Translations under genes and position numbers: made by a program
Notes under the pieces: generated by a model
The model's database searches: none
The model's input: only the letters and a program-made list of their open reading frames with translations
Told to the model about the DNA's origin: nothing
Part shown: piece by piece, positions 25,427-35,715 of the stretch
How positions within the stretch are numbered: the first letter of the stretch is position 1
Layout of the letters: the number at the start of each line of letters is the position of its first letter
Source of the DNA: Actinomycetota bacterium
Lineage (GTDB): Bacteria; Actinomycetota; Actinomycetes; Mycobacteriales; Micromonosporaceae
NCBI GenBank assembly: GCA_005885555.1
Contig: VAWN01000023.1
Span: forward strand, 1 to 64,000
Length of the DNA stretch: 64,000 bases
Direction: 5' to 3'

Positions 25427-25792
25427 GTGTCCGCAACACAGAGCGAGCAGGCTCAGAAGACCGTTGTGCTGACCGACGTGGCCGCGCAGAAGGTGCGCGG
25501 GCTGCTTGACCAGGAGGGTCGTGACGACCTGCGGTTGCGGGTCGCCGTCCAGCCGGGGGGTTGCTCCGGCCTGCGGTACCAGCTGTTCTTCGACGAGCGC
25601 TCGCTCGACGGCGACGTGGTCAGCGAGTTCCCGACCGACACCGGTGCCGTCGAGGTCGTGGTCGACCGGATGAGCGCGCCCTACCTGACCGGCGCCACGA
25701 TCGACTTCGCCGACCGGATCGACGCCCAGGGGTTCACCATCGACAACCCCAACGCGCAGGGCTCCTGCGCGTGTGGTGATTCCTTCCACTAG
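25427..25792 (+). CDS. erpA: Fe-S cluster insertion protein, HesB/IscA family
   Basis: A-type carrier delivering Fe-S clusters to apoproteins. The product is 121 residues. The three conserved cysteines are present: QPGGCSGLRYQLFF and the C-terminal SCACGDSF pair. GTG start with a ribosome site (CAGGGAGCA). The core FDERSLDGD...IDFADRIDAQGFTIDNPNA is standard for the family. It lies between the glycerate kinase and adenosine kinase genes, as I recall for Rv2204c. A strong hairpin follows the stop, so transcription probably ends there. Likely clients nearby include NadA. Confidence 0.95.
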   Translation: MSATQSEQAQKTVVLTDVAAQKVRGLLDQEGRDDLRLRVAVQPGGCSGLRYQLFFDERSLDGDVVSEFPTDTGAVEVVVDRMSAPYLTGATIDFADRIDAQGFTIDNPNAQGSCACGDSFH

Positions 25793-25808
25793 GTCGCGTT
25801 TCCGCCCT

Positions 25809-25840
25809 GATGCCCACGCCGCCGAGGCGGCGTGGGCATC
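25809..25840 (+). terminator. rho-independent-type hairpin after erpA
   Basis: A perfect 15-bp stem: GATGCCCACGCCGCC (25809-25823) pairs with GGCGGCGTGGGCATC (25826-25840) around a 2-bp centre. It sits 17 bp after the erpA stop. No U-tract follows, as is usual in actinobacteria. Confidence 0.8.
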
Positions 25841-25860
25841 TGCCGTTCCCCGCCCGGTAG

Positions 25861-27087
<1,227 letters not shown>

Positions 27088-27091
<4 letters not shown>

Positions 27092-28191
27092 AGGCCCGCC
27101 ACCCCGGCCTCCGCGCGCAGGGACGCGACCAGGCCGGGCAGCACCGCGAGGAACCGGTCCACGTCGGCCCCGGTGGTCTCCCGGTGCAGCGAGATCCGGA
27201 TGTTGCCGTGGGACAGCACGCCCATCGCCTCGAGCACGTGGCTGGGCCGCAGCGTGGCCGCGGTACAGGAGGAGCCGGAGGAGACCGCGAAGCCGGCCCG
27301 GTCCAGGCCGTGCAGCAGGGCCTCGCCGTCGAGGTACAGGCAGGAGAAGGTGACCAGGTGGGGGAGCCGGTCCACCGGGTCGCCGAGCACCTCGACATCG
27401 GGCATCCTGCCCGCTTCATGGCGGATCCGGTCGACGAGTGGGAAGAGTCGCTCGGCTTGCGACTTCGCCTCCGCGGCCGCGGCCCGCAGCCCGGCGGCGG
27501 CCGCCACGATGGCCGGCAGGTTGCGGGTACCGGGCTGGTCCGGCCGGCCCGGTTCGGCACCCGGCCACGGTGGCGTCCACCGGGTGCCCTTGCGCACCAC
27601 GAGTACCCCGACGCCGGCCGGCCCGCCCCACTTGTGCGCGCTGGCGGACAGCACCGACCACCCGTCGGGTACCGGAACCCGGCCGGCGGACTGGGCGGCG
27701 TCGACGAGCAGCGGTACCCCGGCGGCGGCGCAGAGCTGTGCGGCGGCGGCGAGCGGCTGCACGGTACCCACCTCGTGGCTCGCGCTGATCAGCGCCGCGG
27801 CGGCGACCCCGGGGGCCGCGACCGCATCGGCGAACGCGCCGAGGTCGACCCGGCCGAGCCGGTCCACCGGTACCGCATGGGCCGGCCGCGCCGCGACAGC
27901 GTGCAGTACCGACGAGTGTTCGATCGCGGAGTGGACCACGGTGCCGGCCCGGCAGCCCTGCACCGCGGCCTGCACCGCATCGGTACCGCTGGCGCAGAAC
28001 AGCACCTCGTCGGCGCGTACCCCCAACTCGTCGGCGACCGCGGCCCGCGCCGCGTCGAGCAGCTGGCGGGCCCGGCGGCCCTGCGTGTACAGCTTGCCCG
28101 GGTCGGCCCAGCCGTCGTCCTGCGCGGCCAGCAGCGCCTGCCGCGCCGCGGGGTGCAGCGGCGCGCCCGCCGCCGCGTCGAAATACGCCAC
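27088..28191 (-). CDS. cysteine desulfurase, class V aminotransferase fold
   Basis: PLP enzyme that takes sulfur from cysteine. The product is 367 residues of NifS/IscS type. The PLP lysine is in LSASAHKWGGPAGVG, a His before the cofactor is in VVHSAIEHSSVLHA, and the active-site Cys is in AVSSGSSCTAATLRPSHVLEAMG, with the short loop typical of group I enzymes. The start MAYFDAAAGAPLHP is the usual N-terminus. GTG at 28191. Coupled to tusA by a 4-bp overlap and divergent from ctaC. From memory such desulfurase genes commonly precede ctaC in Streptomyces and relatives. Confidence 0.93.
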
Positions 28192-28267
28192 CCGGTCACG
28201 GTATCCCCGGCTCGGTCAAGTAGTCTGCGCCTGTTGGATGCCGCACCTCGTCAGGAGGCAGAAGCAG

Positions 28268-29152
28268 GTGGTCGCAACAGGTTCCGGGCTCCGGGGTAAG
28301 GCCCGCCGGCTGGTCGGGCTGGGCGCGCTGGCGGTCCTGACGACGGTGCTGCTGTCCGGCTGCTCGTGGGACAAGGTGATGAGTCTCGGCTGGCCGATCG
28401 ACGGCATCACCGACCGGTCCAGAAAGATGTACGACCTGTGGATCGGGTCGGTGGTCGCCGCGCTGATCATCGGCGCCATCGTGTGGGGCCTGATCTTCTG
28501 GTGCGTGATCCGGTACCGCAAGCGCGGTGACGAGCTGCCCGCGCAGACGCGGTACAACCTGCCGCTGGAGCTGCTCTACACGATCGTGCCGTTCCTGATC
28601 ATCTCGGTGCTCTTCTACTACACGGCGATCGTGCAGACCGCGGTGGACAAGGAGCCGGCGAACCCGGACGTGACCGTGGACGTCATCGCGTTCAAGTGGA
28701 ACTGGGAGTTCAGCTACCGCGACGCCAAGGGTCCGGACAACAAGCCGGTCACCACGATCGGCACCAGCGACTACATCCCGGTGCTGGTCCTGCCGACGCA
28801 CAAGACGATCCGGTTCGCCGAGCAGGCCGAGGACGTGATCCACTCGTTCTGGGTACCGGACCTGCTGTTCAAGCGCGACGTGTTCCCGGGCAGCGTGAAG
28901 AACTCCTTCGCGGTCACGATCGACCAGGAGGGGGCCTACGTCGGGCGGTGCGCCGAGCTGTGCGGCACCTACCACTCGATGATGAACTTCGAGCTGCGCG
29001 CGGTCGGTTTCGACGAGTACCAGCGGTTCCTCGCGGCCAAGCAGAAGGGCCTGAGCACCCCGGAGGCGCTGCGGGAGGCGGGCGACGCGCACCCGTACGC
29101 GATCACCACGCACCCCTTCAACACCGACCGCACGTCCCGCACCGCTAGCTGA
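28268..29152 (+). CDS. ctaC: cytochrome c oxidase subunit II
   Basis: CuA-carrying subunit of the aa3 oxidase, anchored in the membrane with its cupredoxin domain outside. About 294 residues. The N-terminus has a lipobox (LLSGCSW), then two membrane helices (about 50-75 and 90-112). CuA ligands are seen in VIHSFWVPDLLFKRD (His, Asp region) and RCAELCGTYHSMM (Cys, Glu, Cys, His, Met). GTG at 28268 was chosen for its ribosome site (AGGAGG at 28253-28258); an upstream ATG at 28238 lacks one. ctaF follows after 11 bp. The subunit I gene ctaD is not in the window. It delivers electrons from QcrC to heme a in the supercomplex. Confidence 0.95.
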   Translation: MVATGSGLRGKARRLVGLGALAVLTTVLLSGCSWDKVMSLGWPIDGITDRSRKMYDLWIGSVVAALIIGAIVWGLIFWCVIRYRKRGDELPAQTRYNLPLELLYTIVPFLIISVLFYYTAIVQTAVDKEPANPDVTVDVIAFKWNWEFSYRDAKGPDNKPVTTIGTSDYIPVLVLPTHKTIRFAEQAEDVIHSFWVPDLLFKRDVFPGSVKNSFAVTIDQEGAYVGRCAELCGTYHSMMNFELRAVGFDEYQRFLAAKQKGLSTPEALREAGDAHPYAITTHPFNTDRTSRTAS

Positions 29153-29163
29153 GGACAGGACCC

Positions 29164-29592
29164 ATGAAGAGTGAGTTTCGGCTGTTCGGCCTGCTGTCCG
29201 GGTTCCTCTTTCTCGCCGCGATCGTGTACGGGTTCTGGAGCTACTACGGCACCAACCCGCACCGCACCGAGGTCATCGGCCTCGTCGCGCTGATCCTGTC
29301 CGGCCTGCTGACCACGATGTGCACGCTGTTCTTCTTCACCGTGGCGCAGCGCATCGACCCGCGCCCGGAGGACCGGCCGGATGCCGAGATCGCTGACGGC
29401 GCTGGCGAGGTCGGCTTCTTCAGTCCGGGCAGCTACTGGCCCCTGGGGCTCGGGGCCGCGGCGCTGGTGGGTGCGGTGGGCCTGGTGTACTGGCACGTGT
29501 GGCTGCTGGCGCTCGGCATGCTCGGGGTCCTGGGCGCCACCGCCGGCCTGCTGTTCGAGTACTACACCGGCGCCCGGCGCGCGGCCGAGTAG
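29164..29592 (+). CDS. ctaF: cytochrome c oxidase subunit IV, actinobacterial type
   Basis: A 142-residue protein with four hydrophobic helices (about 6-27, 38-60, 92-110, 113-133). It matches the actinobacterial aa3 oxidase subunit IV: KSEFRLFGLLSGFLFLAAIVYGFW at the start and GEVGFFSPGSYWPLGLG in the central loop. The ATG at 29164 is preceded by a purine-rich GAGGACAGGA. Cotranscribed with ctaC. A perfect long inverted repeat lies 15 bp after its stop and could end this transcript. Confidence 0.93.
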   Translation: MKSEFRLFGLLSGFLFLAAIVYGFWSYYGTNPHRTEVIGLVALILSGLLTTMCTLFFFTVAQRIDPRPEDRPDAEIADGAGEVGFFSPGSYWPLGLGAAALVGAVGLVYWHVWLLALGMLGVLGATAGLLFEYYTGARRAAE

Positions 29593-29607
29593 CCGCTATT
29601 CTCTGAG

Positions 29608-29653
29608 ATCTTGGACGCTTGTACCCCTTCCGAGGGGCACAAGCGTCCAAGAT
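29608..29653. repeat. intergenic long inverted repeat, copy A
   Basis: A perfect 15-bp inverted repeat: ATCTTGGACGCTTGT (29608-29622) and ACAAGCGTCCAAGAT (29639-29653). The inner CCCC/GGGG extends the stem. It is the best representative of a family with further copies at 47269, 55722 and two degenerate ones. It may act as a bidirectional terminator between ctaF and the zinc-ribbon gene. Confidence 0.92.
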
Positions 29654-29654
29654 T

Positions 29655-29849
29655 TTAGGCTGCCCGACGGCCGCGGGTACGCCGCCGCACCTGGCTCGGT
29701 ACCTCCGGCCAGGCCCCGACGAGGACAGCCGCGCCGCAGCGCTGGCAGATCCACTCCGGGCAGTCCTGGTCGTGTGCGTCGGCACAGGGCGGCTGCTCGA
29801 AGCCGGTGACCGAGCCGCAGGTCAGGCAGAAGCCGTTGATGACTGCCAT
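29655..29849 (-). CDS. small zinc-ribbon-like protein
   Basis: A predicted 64-residue protein (ATG at 29849) with two CxxC pairs, NGFCLTCGSV and WICQRCGAAV, plus two more Cys between them, typical of a zinc ribbon. The C-terminus is Arg-rich (QVRRRTRGRRAA). It could bind nucleic acid or be a small metal-bound accessory protein. Nothing identifies a role in respiration despite its place between ctaF and qcrB. Its TAA is next to the inverted repeat. The short length makes this less certain than its neighbours. Confidence 0.55.
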   Translation of the reverse strand: MAVINGFCLTCGSVTGFEQPPCADAHDQDCPEWICQRCGAAVLVGAWPEVPSQVRRRTRGRRAA

Positions 29850-29939
29850 GCCCTGACCGTGCCACCGGCCGCGCACCGGTGCACGCACCCGCGCCGGCGT
29901 GTCGCGCGGGCTGGCACATGCGGTGGCACACGGAAGCAC

Positions 29940-29973
29940 TGAGCCCGCCGGACGGTCTCGTCCGGCGGGCTCA
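29940..29973. terminator. hairpin terminator after qcrB
   Basis: A 14-bp perfect stem TGAGCCCGCCGGAC (29940-29953) pairs with GTCCGGCGGGCTCA (29960-29973) around a 6-base loop. It lies just beyond the stop of qcrB on the minus strand and upstream of the zinc-ribbon gene. No T-tract. Confidence 0.8.
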
Positions 29974-29987
29974 GGTGTGACGGTTGT

Positions 29988-31607
29988 TCAGCGCTGCCTG
30001 GTGCCGGTGCCGATCTCCTCGCGATCCGGTGCGGGGGAGACCGGCGCCTCGGTCGGCTGGCCGGGCGGCTGCTCGATCGGCCGGAAGAACCCGCGTACCG
30101 AAGGCATCAGCGCGCCGACCCGGTTCATCTTCTTGGGTACCACCCAGCCGGCGTAGTCCAGCTCGGCGTGCCCGTGGTCATCTGCTGCCGCCAGCGGCTG
30201 GTGCACCTCGTAGAACCGCCCGTCGACGCTGCGCCTGAGGATGCCGGTCTCGATGCCGTGGACGAGCACCTCCCGGTCGTGCTGCTGCAGGCCCAGGCAG
30301 ATCCGGTGCGTGACGTAGTACGCCAGCGGTGGCAGGACCAGTATCCCGATCCGGCCGAACCAGGTCGTCGCGTTCAGGCTGATGTTGAACTTGTCGGCGA
30401 TGACGTCGTTGCCGCCGGACAGGAACAGCACCATGTAGAAGGTGATCGCCATCGCGCCCAGCGCGCTGCGGGTGGGTACGTCACGAGGCCGCTGCAGGAG
30501 GTGGTGCGCCGTTTTGTCCCTGGTGAACCGGGCCTCGATGAACGGGTAGAACAGCGGCAGCACGGTCAGGATGCCGGGCAGCACGACGGTGGGCCACAGG
30601 ATCGGTGGCAGCGTGTACCCGTGCCCGAACATGTGCCAGCGCAGCTCCCAGGCCGGCATTAGACGGGTCGAGCCGTCCAGGAACATGACGTACCAGTCCG
30701 GCTGGCTGGCCGCCGAGACGACCGACGCCTTGTACGGCCCGAACAGCCAGATCGGGTTGATCTGGAAGAGCCCGCCGAGGAAGGCGATGACCGAGAACAC
30801 GATCATGAAGAAGCCGCCGCCCTTGGCCGCGAACCCGGGGAACATCCGTACCCCGACCACGTTGTGGTTGGTCCGGCCCGGCCCCGGCCACTGGGTGTGC
30901 TTCTGCTTGACCAGCAGGGCCATGTGCACGGTGATCAGCCCGAGGATGATGGCCGGGACCAGCAGCACGTGGGCGATGTACATCCGGTCGAGGATCACGT
31001 CGCCCGGGAACTCGCCGCCGAACAGCGACGTGGTGACCCAGGTGCCGACCACCGGGATGGACAGCGTGATCGCGCTCGCGATCCGCAGGCCGGTACCGGA
31101 CAGCGCGTCGTCGGGCAGGCCGTAACCGCAGAAGCCCTCCAGGAAGCCCAGCCAGAACAGCGACACGCCGACGATCCAGTTGGCCTCGCGCGGCTTGCGG
31201 AACGCGCCGGTGAAGAACACCCGGAACATGTGCACGATGATCGCGGCCATGAACAGCAGCGCCGCCCAGTGGTGCATCTGCCGCATGACCAGCCCGCCGC
31301 GCACGTCGAACGAGATGTTCAGCGCGGTGTTGTAGGCCTGCGACATCACCACGCCCTTCAGCGGCGTATAGCTGCCGCTGTACTCGACCTCCTTGGCGGA
31401 CGGGTCGAAGAAGAGCGCAATGAAGGTACCGGTGAGCAGCAGGACGATGAACGAGTACAGCGCGATCTCGCCGAGCAGGAACGACCAGTGGTCCGGGAAG
31501 ACCTTGTTGAACATCCGGCGCAGCGGGGTCGCGACCTGGAACCGGTCGTCGATCTGGCGGGCTGTCGCCGCGGGAAGGGCGGCTACGTCAACCTTGCGTC
31601 GTTTCAT
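29988..31607 (-). CDS. qcrB: cytochrome bc1 complex cytochrome b subunit
   Basis: Quinol-oxidising membrane subunit holding two b hemes. The product is 539 residues with about eight to nine membrane helices and a soluble C-terminal tail, the actinobacterial length. The heme His pairs are seen in [21 protein letters not shown] and in [21 protein letters not shown]. The Qo-site motif is PDWY (SQPDWYVMF), the actinobacterial variant of PEWY. Last gene of the minus-strand operon ctaE-qcrC-qcrA-qcrB, overlapping qcrA by 4 bp (31604-31607). This subunit is the target of Q203/telacebec-type inhibitors in mycobacteria (known for the family). Confidence 0.96.
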   Translation of the reverse strand: MKRRKVDVAALPAATARQIDDRFQVATPLRRMFNKVFPDHWSFLLGEIALYSFIVLLLTGTFIALFFDPSAKEVEYSGSYTPLKGVVMSQAYNTALNISFDVRGGLVMRQMHHWAALLFMAAIIVHMFRVFFTGAFRKPREANWIVGVSLFWLGFLEGFCGYGLPDDALSGTGLRIASAITLSIPVVGTWVTTSLFGGEFPGDVILDRMYIAHVLLVPAIILGLITVHMALLVKQKHTQWPGPGRTNHNVVGVRMFPGFAAKGGGFFMIVFSVIAFLGGLFQINPIWLFGPYKASVVSAASQPDWYVMFLDGSTRLMPAWELRWHMFGHGYTLPPILWPTVVLPGILTVLPLFYPFIEARFTRDKTAHHLLQRPRDVPTRSALGAMAITFYMVLFLSGGNDVIADKFNISLNATTWFGRIGILVLPPLAYYVTHRICLGLQQHDREVLVHGIETGILRRSVDGRFYEVHQPLAAADDHGHAELDYAGWVVPKKMNRVGALMPSVRGFFRPIEQPPGQPTEAPVSPAPDREEIGTGTRQR

Positions 31608-32668
31608 GGCCTCTCCCAGAAACCCGGGCCGACCGGTTCCGTGTAGTCCGATACCGCGACCACATAGCCTTCATCATCCACCGAAATCGGCAGCATCGGC
31701 AGCTTGCGGGTGGCCGGACCGAAGATTGGCTCGGCGTTGTTCGTGATCAGGAACTGCGACTGGTGGCACGGGCACAGCAGCCGGTTGGTCTGCTGCTCGT
31801 ACAGGCTGGCCGGGCAGCCGGCGTGGGTGCAGATCTTCGAGTACGCCACCAGGTCACCGGCCATCCGGCCCTCGTTGCCCCGCGAGTGCAGGTTGACCTG
31901 CAGGGTCAGCGCGTCGTCGGCCCGCAGCCGGATCAGTAGGGCGGAGGAGTCAGCGTACTTGACGCTGCTGCCGTCCGGGATGCCCGGGTACGCCGTCATC
32001 TGGCCGCCGACGCTGACCTCCTCCGGCCGGATCGGGGAGCCGTCGTCGCGGACCAGCCGGATCGGGTTGTCCTTGGTGGCGCCGGCGAACCCGGTGTGGA
32101 ACAGGATGTCCGGGTGGTGCGGGTCCTTGAGCAGGCCGCCGATGATCGGGGCCGCGGCGAGGATGCCGACCGGAGCCAGCCCGGCCAGTGCCGCCCGGCG
32201 CAGCAGCGGCCGGCGCTTGATGCCCAGCTCTTCGACCATGTTGAGCATGGTCGCGCCGGTCAGCGTCCGCTCCGCCTCGTTGGGTATCTGGTCGTGCCGC
32301 GACTGCACGGCGATCTCGTCGGGGAACAGCTTCTTCTGCCAGGTGATGATCGCCATGCCGATGCCGAGCAGGGTGAGCCCGAGGGTGAGGCCGAGCAGCG
32401 GGGTCATCCACTTGTGCGAGTTGTACCCGGGGGAGTACCCGACCGGCAGCACGATGTAGATCACCACGAACGCGGTCGCGGCCGCCCCGGCGAGCAGGAA
32501 CATGCTGGCGATCGTCCGCTCGATGCGCCGCTCCCGGCGGGTACCCGGTACCGGGAACTTGGGCGCGTAGTGGACGATCTCCACGCCGTCCCGCCGGGCG
32601 CCCTCCCGTACCAGGTCGAATCCGGTCATCCCCGGGTCGAGGTCGGCCCCGGGCTCGTGCGTGCTCAT
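31604..32668 (-). CDS. qcrA: cytochrome bc1 complex Rieske iron-sulfur subunit
   Basis: A 354-residue 2Fe-2S protein that passes electrons from quinol to QcrC. The actinobacterial form has three N-terminal membrane helices (two around 55-80 and 90-115, one near 160-180) and then the Rieske domain. Cluster ligands: CTHAGCP and CPCHQSQF (two Cys-His pairs), with the disulfide Cys residues in place. ATG at 32668 overlaps the qcrC stop (ATGA), and its own stop overlaps qcrB. It is therefore fully coupled to both partners in one operon. Confidence 0.96.
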   Translation of the reverse strand: MSTHEPGADLDPGMTGFDLVREGARRDGVEIVHYAPKFPVPGTRRERRIERTIASMFLLAGAAATAFVVIYIVLPVGYSPGYNSHKWMTPLLGLTLGLTLLGIGMAIITWQKKLFPDEIAVQSRHDQIPNEAERTLTGATMLNMVEELGIKRRPLLRRAALAGLAPVGILAAAPIIGGLLKDPHHPDILFHTGFAGATKDNPIRLVRDDGSPIRPEEVSVGGQMTAYPGIPDGSSVKYADSSALLIRLRADDALTLQVNLHSRGNEGRMAGDLVAYSKICTHAGCPASLYEQQTNRLLCPCHQSQFLITNNAEPIFGPATRKLPMLPISVDDEGYVVAVSDYTEPVGPGFWERP

Positions 32669-33504
32669 GACTTCCCCGCAATCCACAACGTAGCGAAGAT
32701 CAGCGCGACCAGACCCACCAGGAAGATCACCAGCGCCTCCGGTACCGGTCCGAGCCGGCCGATGCCCCAGCCGCCCGGGTCCTGGTCGGACCGCAGGTTC
32801 TGGATGTAGGCGATGATGTCGGCCTTGTCCTGGGGAGTGAGCTGGTTGTCGCCGAACACCGGCATGTTCTGCGGCCCGCTGAGCATGGCGCCGTAGATCT
32901 CCCGGTCGGTCGCGGCGATGGCCGGGGCGAACTTGCCCGACGACAGGGCACCGCCGGCCGCGGCGAACTGGTGGCAGGCCGCGCAGTTGACCCGGAACAG
33001 TTCGCCACCCCTGGCCGCGTCGCCCTTGGAGTGCAGGTCGTCGCCCTCGGGGATCTGCGGGCCGCCGCCCACCGCCTCGATGTAGGCGCCGATGTCCCGG
33101 GCCTGGTCCAGGTTGTACAGCGCCTTCTTCTTCTCGGCCTGCGCGGCCTGACCGGCCAGCGGCATCCGGCCGGAGCCCACCTGGAACTCCACCGCGGCCG
33201 AACCGACGCCGATCAGGCTGGGCCCCTTTCCGGGTACCCCCTGGGCGTTGCTGCCGTGGCAGCTGGCACACGTCTGGTCGAAGTACCCCTTGCCCTGCTG
33301 CGCGGCCGGCGACAGACCGGAGCTGTCCTCGGCGACCGCCGCCGGCGCGAAGGCCGTGTACAGCCCGCCGACCAGCGTCAGCGCCGCGACCAGCCGGGCC
33401 CCCGCGGCCAGCCGCCGGCGCAGCCGGCTCGGTGGCCGGCGGGCGGGGCCGAACCGCGAGAACATGCCGCGAGGACGGGGACGGTCGGCGGGAGCAGCGC
33501 TCAT
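32665..33504 (-). CDS. qcrC: cytochrome bc1 complex diheme cytochrome c subunit
   Basis: A 279-residue membrane-anchored cytochrome c that hands electrons directly to CtaC in the bc1-aa3 supercomplex, replacing a soluble cytochrome c. Two heme sites: QTCASCHGSNAQG and VNCAACHQFAAAGG, with Met ligands likely in GRMPLAG and NMPVFG. An N-terminal signal/anchor (about 35-58, ending AVAED) and a C-terminal helix (VIFLVGLVALIFATLWIAG) are visible. ATG at 33504; 38 bp separate it from the upstream ctaE. The stop overlaps qcrA's start. Confidence 0.96.
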   Translation of the reverse strand: MSAAPADRPRPRGMFSRFGPARRPPSRLRRRLAAGARLVAALTLVGGLYTAFAPAAVAEDSSGLSPAAQQGKGYFDQTCASCHGSNAQGVPGKGPSLIGVGSAAVEFQVGSGRMPLAGQAAQAEKKKALYNLDQARDIGAYIEAVGGGPQIPEGDDLHSKGDAARGGELFRVNCAACHQFAAAGGALSSGKFAPAIAATDREIYGAMLSGPQNMPVFGDNQLTPQDKADIIAYIQNLRSDQDPGGWGIGRLGPVPEALVIFLVGLVALIFATLWIAGKS

Positions 33505-33542
33505 GACCTCACCTTGATCGTTGCGATGGACATGCGGTGCGG

Positions 33543-34142
33543 TTACCTCAGCAGGTAGATCATCGAGAACAGGGCCACCCAGACAATGTCGACGAAGTGC
33601 CAGTAGTACGACACGACGATCGCGGCGGTCGCCTGCGCAGGCGTGAACCGGCTCAGCGCGGTGCGGGCCATGTAGAAGATGAACGCGATCAGGCCGCCGG
33701 TGACGTGCAGGCCGTGGAAGCCGGTGGTCAGGTAGAATACCGAGCCGTACCCGTCGGCGTTGATCTTGATGCCCTCGCTGACCAGCGTGCGGTACTCGTT
33801 GGCCTGGCCGAGCACGAAGATCAGGCCGAGGATGAACGTCAAGGTGAACCAGCGGCGCAGCGCGAACACGTCGCCGCGCTCGGCGGCGAACACGCCGATC
33901 TGGCAGGTCACCGACGAGGAGACCAGGATCAGCGTGACCGGCAGCGCGTACGCGATGTTCAGGTGGGGGGTGTGTTCCCGCCACAGGCTGGGATCCGCCG
34001 CCCGGATCGAGAAGTACATCGCGAACAGCGCCGCGAAGAACATCAGTTCGCTGGAGAGCCACACAATGGTTCCGACACTGACCATGTTGGGCCTGGTCAG
34101 TGAATGGATCCGGCCCTTCTCTATCGCCGAAGCCGAAGTCAC
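33543..34142 (-). CDS. ctaE: cytochrome c oxidase subunit III
   Basis: A 199-residue membrane subunit of the aa3 oxidase with five hydrophobic helices, the short actinobacterial form. Recognisable: [37 protein letters not shown]-like segment ([18 protein letters not shown]), and the C-terminal [22 protein letters not shown] at 34142 was chosen as the start immediately before the conserved region. First gene of the operon ctaE-qcrC-qcrA-qcrB. It is divergent from the CtaG-like gene with 112 bp between, where the operon promoter should lie. Confidence 0.94.
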   Translation of the reverse strand: MTSASAIEKGRIHSLTRPNMVSVGTIVWLSSELMFFAALFAMYFSIRAADPSLWREHTPHLNIAYALPVTLILVSSSVTCQIGVFAAERGDVFALRRWFTLTFILGLIFVLGQANEYRTLVSEGIKINADGYGSVFYLTTGFHGLHVTGGLIAFIFYMARTALSRFTPAQATAAIVVSYYWHFVDIVWVALFSMIYLLR

Positions 34143-34254
34143 GCGGTCATTATTGCCCGCCAGCCCGATCCACATTCGTCGGGGTGGCCATTTCCGGTCC
34201 GTGTCGGCCGAGGGCGCGGGCACCGTCCGGCCTGGTCCGGCATAGCCTGCGGGT

Positions 34255-35313
34255 ATGGCCGCGCCGGGTACCGTGTCCGCCCTTCCGCCGTTCACCGGTG
34301 TGTCGCTGGTGTCGCAGGGCCGGCTGGACCCGTTCCTCGCGCTGGTCCTGCTGCTGTCCGCCGCGCTGTACCTGTACGGCGTGTACCGGCTGCGGCTGCG
34401 CGGCGATCGCTGGCCGGTCGGCCGTACCCTGCTGTTCCTGGTACCCGGGCTCGGCTCGGTGGTCCTGGTCACCATGTCCGGCGTGGGCACCTACGACGAC
34501 ACCCTGCTGTCCGCCCACATGATCCAGCACATGGTGCTGGGCATGGTCGCGCCGATCTTCCTGGCCCTCGGCGCGCCGGTCACGCTGGCGCTGCGGACGC
34601 TGCCGGTACGGGCGCGGCGGGGGCTGGTCGCGCTGCTGCACAGCCGGGTGGCCCGGGTACTGGCGTTCCCGCTGGTCGCCTACGCGCTGTTCGTGGCCAC
34701 GCCGTTCGTGCTGTACTTCACCGGCCTGTACCGGCTCACGCTGCAGCACGCCTGGCTGCACGAGCTGGTGCACCTGCACTTCATGGTGGTCGGGTGCATC
34801 TTCTTCTGGCCGCTGCTGGGCCTGGACCCGCTGCCCGGACGCTGGCCGTACCCGGCCCGGGCGCTGCTGATGCTGCTGTCCACGCCGTTCCACGCGGTGC
34901 TCGGGCTGACCATCATGCAGAGCACCGACCTGATCGCCGGGGACTGGTACCCGAACCTGCACCTGTCCTGGGCCGACCCGCACGCCGACCAGGTGCTCGC
35001 CGGGGGGATCCTGTGGGCCGGCGGTGAAGTGGTCAGCGTGACGATGCTCGCGGTACTGGTGGTGCAGTGGATGCGCGATTCGGACCGGGAGGCGCGCCGG
35101 GTCGACCGGCGGCTGGAGCTGGACCGGGCGCGGGTCCGTGCCGCGGCCGCGGCGCCCGGGGCTGCCACGCCCGCGGCTGCCTCGCCCGAGGCCGCCGCGA
35201 CGACCGGCGCCCCGGCACCGGCCGCCGACGACGACGTCTGGGAGGTGCCGTGGTGGCAGACACAGGGACCGGTACGATCAGCGGGCAGCGACGAGCGGGA
35301 GCCTTCACCATGA
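34255..35313 (+). CDS. CtaG-like cytochrome c oxidase assembly membrane protein
   Basis: A 352-residue protein of the caa3_CtaG family (PF09678), needed for assembly or copper supply of oxidase in Bacillus. About seven hydrophobic helices to residue 265, with conserved His/Met motifs: [41 protein letters not shown] and [13 protein letters not shown]. The C-terminal roughly 90 residues are charged and Ala/Pro-rich, probably cytoplasmic and disordered. Divergent from ctaE, which fits a role in oxidase biogenesis. Its TGA overlaps the ATG of the following receiver-like gene by 4 bp. Confidence 0.92.
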   Translation: MAAPGTVSALPPFTGVSLVSQGRLDPFLALVLLLSAALYLYGVYRLRLRGDRWPVGRTLLFLVPGLGSVVLVTMSGVGTYDDTLLSAHMIQHMVLGMVAPIFLALGAPVTLALRTLPVRARRGLVALLHSRVARVLAFPLVAYALFVATPFVLYFTGLYRLTLQHAWLHELVHLHFMVVGCIFFWPLLGLDPLPGRWPYPARALLMLLSTPFHAVLGLTIMQSTDLIAGDWYPNLHLSWADPHADQVLAGGILWAGGEVVSVTMLAVLVVQWMRDSDREARRVDRRLELDRARVRAAAAAPGAATPAAASPEAAATTGAPAPAADDDVWEVPWWQTQGPVRSAGSDEREPSP

Positions 35314-35696
35314 CGTACACCGTCCTTCTGTACAGCGACGACGCGCGGGTACGCGACCGGATCCGGCTGGCCATCGGCACCCGGCCGGCGCCCGACCTGG
35401 AGCTGGAGTTCGTCGACTCGACGACGTACGACGACTGCATCCGCCTGATCGACACCTACGACATCGACCTGCTCGTGCTCGACGGCGAGGCGGCCCCGGC
35501 GGGCGGCCTGGGCATCGCCCGGCAGCTGCGCGACGAGGTGGCCGACTGCCCGCCGGTCGTGGTCGTGATCGCCCGCGCCGCCGACCGCTGGCTGGCCGCG
35601 TTCGCGAAGGCCGACGCCACCCTGGTACACCCGCTCGACCCGATGGTCACCGGGCGCACCGTCGCCACCCTGCTGCGGGCGCGCGCCACCGCATAA
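35310..35696 (+). CDS. degenerate response-regulator receiver-like protein
   Basis: A 128-residue single-domain protein with the CheY-like order of strands and helices. The acidic pair ([10 protein letters not shown]) and the likely phosphoacceptor Asp ([16 protein letters not shown]) are present, but the usual Thr/Ser after strand 4 is Ala ([10 protein letters not shown]) and the conserved Lys before Pro in strand 5 is His (LVHPLDP). It has no output domain. It is coupled to the CtaG-like gene by ATGA and 19 bp before trpD. It may be a phosphorylation-independent partner. No kinase gene is nearby. Confidence 0.75.
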   Translation: MTYTVLLYSDDARVRDRIRLAIGTRPAPDLELEFVDSTTYDDCIRLIDTYDIDLLVLDGEAAPAGGLGIARQLRDEVADCPPVVVVIARAADRWLAAFAKADATLVHPLDPMVTGRTVATLLRARATA

Positions 35697-35715
35697 CCCA
35701 CCCCTGGAGGCCGCC

